From Lacihabitans soyangensis (GTDB lineage Bacteria; Bacteroidota; Bacteroidia; Cytophagales; Spirosomataceae), in assembly GCF_024343775.1 (NCBI RefSeq), contig NZ_RJUF01000004.1, positions 1 through 64,000 on the forward strand: DNA of 64,000 nucleotides, given 5' to 3'. The notes beneath the pieces are model-generated. The model made no database searches, had not been told where the DNA came from, and saw only the letters and a list, made by a program, of their open reading frames with translations. Position numbers and translations under genes: made by a program. Each line of letters opens with the position of its first letter. Position 1 is the first letter of the stretch. Positions 59,522-64,000 of the stretch are shown piece by piece.

Positions 59522-60547
59522 TCAAACGGGTTTTAAAACACTTTTAACTACTTTGCCAGAATGCATATGATGAAAAGCCTCGTGCCAATCCGTTATCGCC
59601 CATACACCACCTATAATCGGCTTAACATCTAACTGACCACTACTCAAAAGAGAGATTACTTTTTCCCAAATCGGCCAGTTATGACTAAAACTACCTTGAA
59701 GACGCACATTCTTTTGTACCAAAGGATCAAGAGAAAAACCCAAAGGTTGTGGCCCCCAGCCTACTTTAGTGATCTGCCCATTGGGTCTTACTAACTCTAA
59801 AGCCATCTTTAAAGTAATACTAGCACCTGCCGCATCTATTATGGTATCTGCCCCAAGTCCATCCTGACGAAAGGCCCATTCTGATGCGTCGCCAATTATT
59901 CCCTCACACCCATATTTTTTGGCTATTTCTAAACGTGATTTATCACTTTCTAAACCTACTACTGCCACTTGTGCTCCGCAGAGGCGAGCCATAGCGGCAC
60001 ATAAAATCCCAATTGTTCCAGGCCCTAAGACCATCACCCTATCCCCAGGTCGGATGTTGGAATTTACTACCACTGCATTGTATGCCACAGAGCATGGTTC
60101 AGTAAGACAAGCTTCTTCAAAAGCTAGATTATCAGGAACCTTATGAAGTATTCTGGCTGGCACTTTAACATATTTGGTCATAGCACCATCCACACCATAT
60201 CCAAAACCTTTTCTTGAAGGATCAAGGTTATAAAGCCCCTGCCTAGACATTGGGCTGAAAGGATTAATTATTGCAGCGGTCTCGCTGACCACTCGGTCTC
60301 CTTCTTTCCAAGCAGTTACATCTTTTCCCAACTCTACAATATGACCACCAAATTCATGTCCCAAAACAACTGGATAGTTCACAGGCCAACTATGGTTTGA
60401 GGTCCATTGGTGCAAATCACTCCCACAAACTCCGACATTGGCCACTTGAAGCAAAATATCATCATCACCAATTACGGGTTTGTCTATTTCTCTGATCTCT
60501 ACACTTCCTTTTTCAGCAGAAAAGTTTACGACGGCTGCGTTTTTCAT
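59522..60547 (-). CDS. Zinc-dependent alcohol/polyol dehydrogenase (MDR)
   Basis: A 341-aa medium-chain dehydrogenase resembling sorbitol and threonine dehydrogenases. The catalytic zinc Cys is in GVCGSDLHQW (near residue 38), with GHEFGGHIVELGK near 64 and a Rossmann motif VLGPGTIGILCA near 170. The four structural-zinc cysteines usually found around residue 95-110 are missing: that loop reads NPFSPMSRQGLYNLDP. This reduces confidence in tetramer type, not in the fold. It overlaps the upstream decarboxylase-like gene by 1 base, and the SDR gene begins immediately downstream. Confidence 0.93.
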   Translation of the reverse strand: MKNAAVVNFSAEKGSVEIREIDKPVIGDDDILLQVANVGVCGSDLHQWTSNHSWPVNYPVVLGHEFGGHIVELGKDVTAWKEGDRVVSETAAIINPFSPMSRQGLYNLDPSRKGFGYGVDGAMTKYVKVPARILHKVPDNLAFEEACLTEPCSVAYNAVVVNSNIRPGDRVMVLGPGTIGILCAAMARLCGAQVAVVGLESDKSRLEIAKKYGCEGIIGDASEWAFRQDGLGADTIIDAAGASITLKMALELVRPNGQITKVGWGPQPLGFSLDPLVQKNVRLQGSFSHNWPIWEKVISLLSSGQLDVKPIIGGVWAITDWHEAFHHMHSGKVVKSVLKPV

Positions 60548-61251
60548 TATGATTTCAGTTTAATATCTCCGTAAGCATGAATTTTATCACAAATCAACCT
60601 TAACGAACTTTCTAAATCTCCATCAGCCGTTTTAAATGAGTCAGCGTCGATAGTCAACGGTGCTCCCAACACTACCAAAGGTGCTCCAAAGGAAGGACAA
60701 GCAATGGCTTGCTCTATAGTCAAACCACCAACAGCTTGTACAGGAACTCGAACGGCATCTACAACTTCTTTTAGTTGATCCATGGGACTAGGCATTTGTT
60801 TTCCTTGAGCCGCAATTCCTCTTCTTTCATCATAACCAATATGGTGAATCACATAATCACAGCCCAAATCTTCCAACCATTTCGCACCCGCCACCATATC
60901 CTCACAACCTAAATTATCCCCCATGACTTTGATGTTATAATCCTTACCAGCTTGCACCACCACCTTTATAGTTTCTTCGTGTGCACGAGCCATTACAACC
61001 ACATGGGTAGCACCCGCTTTGGCCATCATTTCGGCCTCAAGATAGCCTCCATCCATGGTTTTAAGATCCGCAACTATTGGAATATCAGGAAAAGCCTCAC
61101 GAAGTTTTCTAACACCATGAAGACCCTCCGCCAAAATTAACGGAGTGCCCGCTTCTAACCAATCCACTCCAGCTCTTAGAGCCATGGCGGCAGTCTCTAA
61201 GGCTTCATCGATATTGGTAAGGTCAAGTGAAATTTGAACAATTGGTTTCAC
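60547..61251 (-). CDS. Hexulose-6-phosphate synthase / keto-gulonate-phosphate decarboxylase-like TIM barrel
   Basis: A 234-aa member of the OMP-decarboxylase suprafamily (HPS/KGPDC group). The start is GTG (61251-61249), MKPIVQISLDLTNIDEAL. The catalytic DxKxxD motif reads ADLKTMDGG (Asp61, Lys63, Asp66 approximately), and GTPLILAEGL, GATHVVVMARAHEE and VQAVGGLTIEQAIA follow at the usual positions. It would either condense formaldehyde with ribulose-5-phosphate (HPS) or decarboxylate 3-keto-L-gulonate-6-phosphate; the neighbouring dehydrogenases and isomerase favour a sugar-acid catabolic role over methylotrophy, but this is inference. First gene of the operon. Confidence 0.88.
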   Translation of the reverse strand: MKPIVQISLDLTNIDEALETAAMALRAGVDWLEAGTPLILAEGLHGVRKLREAFPDIPIVADLKTMDGGYLEAEMMAKAGATHVVVMARAHEETIKVVVQAGKDYNIKVMGDNLGCEDMVAGAKWLEDLGCDYVIHHIGYDERRGIAAQGKQMPSPMDQLKEVVDAVRVPVQAVGGLTIEQAIACPSFGAPLVVLGAPLTIDADSFKTADGDLESSLRLICDKIHAYGDIKLKS

Positions 61252-61422
61252 TGAAATAATTTTAAGGTTGAATATTTCTTGAAATTAAATCCTAAATAAT
61301 AATAGAATCCTATTTCTTCTAGCACAAATGCAAATAATGATTTTTAAAATTAATAATTTTTTTTAATAAATCACTATAAAGTTAAAAATCACAGAAAACA
61401 ACGGAGCAAATTGGTTTAAAAC

Positions 61423-61455
61423 AAAAAAGATGTTGAGTCAAGCCCAACATCTTTT
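61423..61455 (-). terminator. Terminator of the cytochrome oxidase operon
   Basis: AAAAGATGTTG (61425-61435) pairs with CAACATCTTTT (61445-61455); on the minus strand T-run follows (A-run 61423-61428). It lies 23 bases beyond the 91-aa gene stop. Confidence 0.88.
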
Positions 61456-61477
61456 AAAACATCTGATAATTAATATA

Positions 61478-61753
61478 TCACTTGTTATATATTTCCGACA
61501 ATCGCTTGTCGAGAGCTTGTCGCTCTTTCAATTCTTTTTTACCAATTCTAAACCAGAGAAAAATCAATCCACCAACTAACAAATATGGAGCAGATAACAA
61601 ATATAAAATGCCAAAATTTAATCCTGTACCTATTACTCCCCTACCCTCACTCAAGTTACTTTCTACTGTGGCTCTACACATGGCACATTGCCCAAAACTC
61701 TCAACGGAAATAATTAGTAAAAATAGGACAGATAAATATATTACCTTTTTCAT
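61478..61753 (-). CDS. Small exported membrane protein with CAMC motif, cox cluster
   Basis: A 91-aa protein with a signal peptide (1-22, ending SFGQ) and directly after it Cys-Ala-Met-Cys, a CxxC pair, then SNLSEGRGVIGTGLNFGILYLLSAPYLLVGGLIFLWF, of which the hydrophobic part (about 47-68) is one membrane span. The tail is charged (GKKELKERQALDKRL). This protein recurs at the end of SCO/DUF420 gene clusters in Bacteroidota, in my recollection. A copper or thiol role in oxidase assembly is suggested by the CxxC, not shown. It ends the operon before a terminator. Confidence 0.8.
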   Translation of the reverse strand: MKKVIYLSVLFLLIISVESFGQCAMCRATVESNLSEGRGVIGTGLNFGILYLLSAPYLLVGGLIFLWFRIGKKELKERQALDKRLSEIYNK

Positions 61754-61754
61754 A

Positions 61755-62285
61755 TCAAAAACTATAATATGGAGAAATCATTATATACGCCAAAACACCC
61801 GTTACGGACACATATAGCCAAATTGGATAAGCTATTTTAACTACTTTCCTATGCTTATCATCCATTCTATTCCAACCATAATAATAAGCCCGCAAAACAA
61901 AGGGCAAAACAACCAACGAGGCTCCGATATGCGTGATAAGATTAAAGTAGTAAAAGTATCTTATCAAACCCTGACCTCCATAAGGTGTTGATGGATTACT
62001 GATATGATAAATTACATAAAAAACAAGAAACGATCCACCGAGACCGAAGGCCGCGGACATAACCAACTTGTGAGCAGAAATATTTCTATTTTTTATCAGA
62101 ACTAAACCCAATATGAGAAGCACTGCGGTTGTAGAATTAATAATGGCATTAACAAAAGGCAAATTTTGTGTCCACGACCCTAAGTCTAACTTAGTCCTAA
62201 TCCCCAACAAAATAGCCACAACTACGGGTATAACAACAGAAATAACGTTAATACTACTAAACAAACCCTTTTTCTCCACTTTCAC
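61755..62285 (-). CDS. DUF420 membrane protein (oxidase-associated)
   Basis: A 176-aa protein with five hydrophobic spans and conserved polar residues (AHKLVMSAAFGLGG, ITHIGASLVVLPFVLRAYYYG), matching DUF420, whose Bacillus relative CtaM is needed for caa3 oxidase activity. The start is GTG (62285-62283), which overlaps the SCO stop in a GTGA arrangement. The next gene is one base downstream. Its function in Bacteroidota is inferred from the neighbourhood. Confidence 0.88.
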   Translation of the reverse strand: MKVEKKGLFSSINVISVVIPVVVAILLGIRTKLDLGSWTQNLPFVNAIINSTTAVLLILGLVLIKNRNISAHKLVMSAAFGLGGSFLVFYVIYHISNPSTPYGGQGLIRYFYYFNLITHIGASLVVLPFVLRAYYYGWNRMDDKHRKVVKIAYPIWLYVSVTGVLAYIMISPYYSF

Positions 62286-62959
62286 CTATCTTTTAATAAA
62301 ACTTTAATTTCTACCACCAAACGTTCGATATCGGACTTATTGGTTCCTTCATAAATACCTCTAATGTGACCCTTGGTATCTACTAATAATAACTTGTCGG
62401 AGTGGATAAAAGTTTGGTCAATATCGACAATATTTTTGTCATATTCAGACGCGTCTGAAACCGGTAACTTAAAACCCTTTATGGCTAAATCGTATATGTA
62501 TTTTTTGTCACCAGTCAAAAATCTCCAGTTTTTGTAATTTGCTCCCAACTCACTTGCATACTTTTTCAAAACGTAAGGACGGTCAAAAACAGGATCAACT
62601 GTCAAAGAGTAAATCTTTACCGCATCGTAGGTTTTAAAGTTTTCGGCAACTCTAAGGAGGTTTTTGTTTGTGATTGGACAAACTGTCCCACAACGACTAA
62701 AAAAGAAGTTTACAACTGAAATATCTGAATTCTGATATTGCATTAACGAACTATCCTGATCGGTAAGCGTAAATTGAGGAACCGTGACAAAAACCGTATC
62801 TCCATTCACAACTCTTACTTCACCCGACTCGTCAAGTTCAGGAAAATAGTGAGGCAAATCGAATTTGTTTTCTCCGAAAACCTTCAAAAAGATAAAAACA
62901 AAAGCCGGAATACCCAAAACGATTAGGAGTATTCCGGCCTTAATATATTTTTTTAACAT
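62282..62959 (-). CDS. SCO1/SenC-family copper chaperone
   Basis: A 225-aa membrane-anchored thioredoxin-fold protein that delivers copper to the CuA centre of cytochrome oxidase. One N-terminal span (about 8-28) anchors it facing the periplasm. The copper ligands are Cys90, Cys94 (SRCGTVCP) and His186 (FIHSDKL); all are conserved. It has normal length. It lies in the cox operon directly after the COX4-like gene, with no spacer. Confidence 0.94.
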   Translation of the reverse strand: MLKKYIKAGILLIVLGIPAFVFIFLKVFGENKFDLPHYFPELDESGEVRVVNGDTVFVTVPQFTLTDQDSSLMQYQNSDISVVNFFFSRCGTVCPITNKNLLRVAENFKTYDAVKIYSLTVDPVFDRPYVLKKYASELGANYKNWRFLTGDKKYIYDLAIKGFKLPVSDASEYDKNIVDIDQTFIHSDKLLLVDTKGHIRGIYEGTNKSDIERLVVEIKVLLKDR

Positions 62960-63292
62960 TTATCTAACTTCACCTATGTAACCACCTTCAAAGTAAACCA
63001 ACGCTGCCAAAAGCCAAACCACAAACACCACTGGTATCACTATGGTCCATATCATTGACTTCACTTCATGACGTAAGTGCATAAAATTACCCACGATATA
63101 GAAGGATTTCACAAAAGTTAAAAGGATAAACAAACTTATCTTCAGCCATTTTCCAAAGTTGTTGTCCGAACTAATTTGGAATGCGATTATAAATTCAACC
63201 GCAGTTATTGCCAAAAGAATCCAGAATACCTTCCAAAGTTCCTTGGTTTGTGGCTTTTGCCTTTCTGTTGAGTTTTCTACTGAATGTCCCAT
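62960..63292 (-). CDS. Cytochrome c oxidase subunit IV-like protein
   Basis: A 110-aa membrane protein with three spans: WKVFWILLAITAVEFIIAF (about 18-38), KISLFILLTFVKSFYIVGNF (49-70) and MIWTIVIPVVFVVWLLAALVYF (80-101), the layout of the prokaryotic COX4 family (small subunit). FMHLRHEVK between spans 2 and 3 is the usual loop. Located between subunit III and SCO in the operon. Confidence 0.9.
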   Translation of the reverse strand: MGHSVENSTERQKPQTKELWKVFWILLAITAVEFIIAFQISSDNNFGKWLKISLFILLTFVKSFYIVGNFMHLRHEVKSMIWTIVIPVVFVVWLLAALVYFEGGYIGEVR

Positions 63293-63313
63293 CTTAAATA
63301 TTTTTTAAAAAAA

Positions 63314-64000
63314 TTAAACCAAATAAAAAAACGTAAATACAAACACCCAAACTAAATCAACAAAGTGCCAGTATAAACCTACTTTCTCAACCATTTCGTA
63401 ATGTCCACGTCTCTCGTAAACACCATTGGTTGCGTTATAAAATATCATAATATTCAGAACCACTCCAGAAAGTACGTGTGTTCCGTGAAAACCTGTTATA
63501 AAGAAAAAGAAGTCAGCAAAGGCAGCTGGGCCATATTCATTTTGAACCAAATTAGCCCCAAAAACTTTAGCTCCATTCGCCAATGTCAAACCATCTTCTG
63601 AACCATGTATAAAGTGAGCCCACTCCCAAGCCTGAGAACCCAAAAACATAAATCCACCAAGAATAGTCCAAAGCATCCATTTCTCAACATCCGCCTTATC
63701 TTTTCTATGCCCAGCTTCAACAGCCAAAACCATAGTTACCGAACTAAATATCAAAATAAAAGTCATCAATCCAACAAAAACCAATGGAAGAGACATGCCG
63801 TGTAAAAAAGGAACCGCTTCAAACACTTTCTCCGGAATTGGCCAATACTGCTGAGACAATTCAAAAGTCTTATAGGTCATATCCGGAAGGACATCTTTAA
63901 AAGTAGGAAAACTGAATCTTACCAGACCATAAGAGATAAGTAATGCCGAAAATGTAAATGTGTCAGACAACAAAAATATCCACATCATTAACTTTCCATA
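63314..64000 (-). CDS. Cytochrome c oxidase subunit III (partial at right edge)
   Basis: At least 228 codons; the reading frame stays open to base 64000, with Tyr-Gly-Lys-Leu before the first visible Met, and that Met-Met-Trp is a mid-helix position in homologues, so the real start is outside the window. Spans include LSDTFTFSALLISYGLVRF, LPLVFVGLMTFILIFSSVTM, WTILGGFMFLGSQAWEWAHF and GFHGTHVLSGVVLNIMIFY, with the diagnostic FHGTHV and YWHFVDLVWVFVF. Subunit III stabilises the oxygen-reducing core. The operon continues with COX4, SCO, DUF420 and a CAMC protein. Confidence 0.94.
   Translation of the reverse strand, partial: YGKLMMWIFLLSDTFTFSALLISYGLVRFSFPTFKDVLPDMTYKTFELSQQYWPIPEKVFEAVPFLHGMSLPLVFVGLMTFILIFSSVTMVLAVEAGHRKDKADVEKWMLWTILGGFMFLGSQAWEWAHFIHGSEDGLTLANGAKVFGANLVQNEYGPAAFADFFFFITGFHGTHVLSGVVLNIMIFYNATNGVYERRGHYEMVEKVGLYWHFVDLVWVFVFTFFYLV

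Overview
The window is a chromosomal segment of a Bacteroidota bacterium, most likely a Cytophagales-type gliding or T9SS-bearing species. Evidence: an AT-rich genome with few Shine-Dalgarno sites; two secreted proteins ending in gliding-motility-associated (T9SS type B) sorting domains; a PorP/SprF-family protein beside one of them; a GT3 (eukaryote-like) glycogen synthase; ATP-type PEP carboxykinase; a long-form IspH; a PyrC with the DDQVH signature I associate with this phylum; an OmpA/TSP3 protein; and a cox/SCO/DUF420 cluster. No rRNA, tRNA, CRISPR array, prophage or insertion sequence was recognised.

Layout. 1-4 kb: a 129-bp tandem array, pckA, then a small ORF coupled to a secreted alpha/alpha-toroid (terpene-cyclase-fold) protein whose 3' end runs into a dispersed repeat. 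4-10.7 kb: an MDR oxidoreductase, a secreted alpha/beta hydrolase, and a minus-strand sigma/anti-sigma/fasciclin neighbourhood resembling mycobacterial SigK-RskA-MPB70, then two overlapping plus-strand genes (a CNCG-motif protein and an outer-membrane barrel). 10.7-14 kb: purU, a UPF0175/DUF3368 toxin-antitoxin pair, der. 13.9-18.3 kb: a compact three-gene operon (TIM-barrel-like lipoprotein, 792-aa lipoprotein, EamA transporter) bounded by a candidate promoter and a perfect palindromic terminator; this is my best candidate for an undescribed system. 18.3-24 kb: an MsbA-like ABC exporter, a HepT-MntA pair, and a coupled operon of an NTP-pyrophosphohydrolase-like protein, pepT and yggS.

24-31 kb: a collagen-like lipoprotein, a TPR-like protein, pyrC, a small conserved protein, ispH, a Wzi/RemB-like barrel, and an ECF sigma gene with an overlapping 80-aa partner. 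31-47.6 kb: envelope and housekeeping genes: linker-barrel protein, rimO, T9SS cargo, a lone cox3-like gene coupled to recO, plsY, GT3 glycogen synthase, ruvB, a second T9SS cargo divergent from porP/sprF, and dsbD. 47.6-56 kb: an MFS transporter, comM/yifB, an M28 peptidase, an S9 peptidase and an OmpA-like protein with seven TSP3 repeats. 56-61.3 kb: a Tat-exported Gfo/Idh/MocA oxidoreductase and a four-gene sugar-catabolic operon. 61.4-64 kb: the tail of a cytochrome oxidase operon, with the subunit III gene running off the right edge.

Themes: envelope biogenesis (lipoproteins, barrels, T9SS cargo, DsbD, Wzi-like), respiration, carbon storage and gluconeogenesis, and two ECF sigma circuits. 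Many convergent gene pairs share intrinsic terminators, several of which swallow a stop codon. Starts were moved from the longest ORF where a signal peptide or domain boundary demanded it, and four genes appear to use TTG or GTG.
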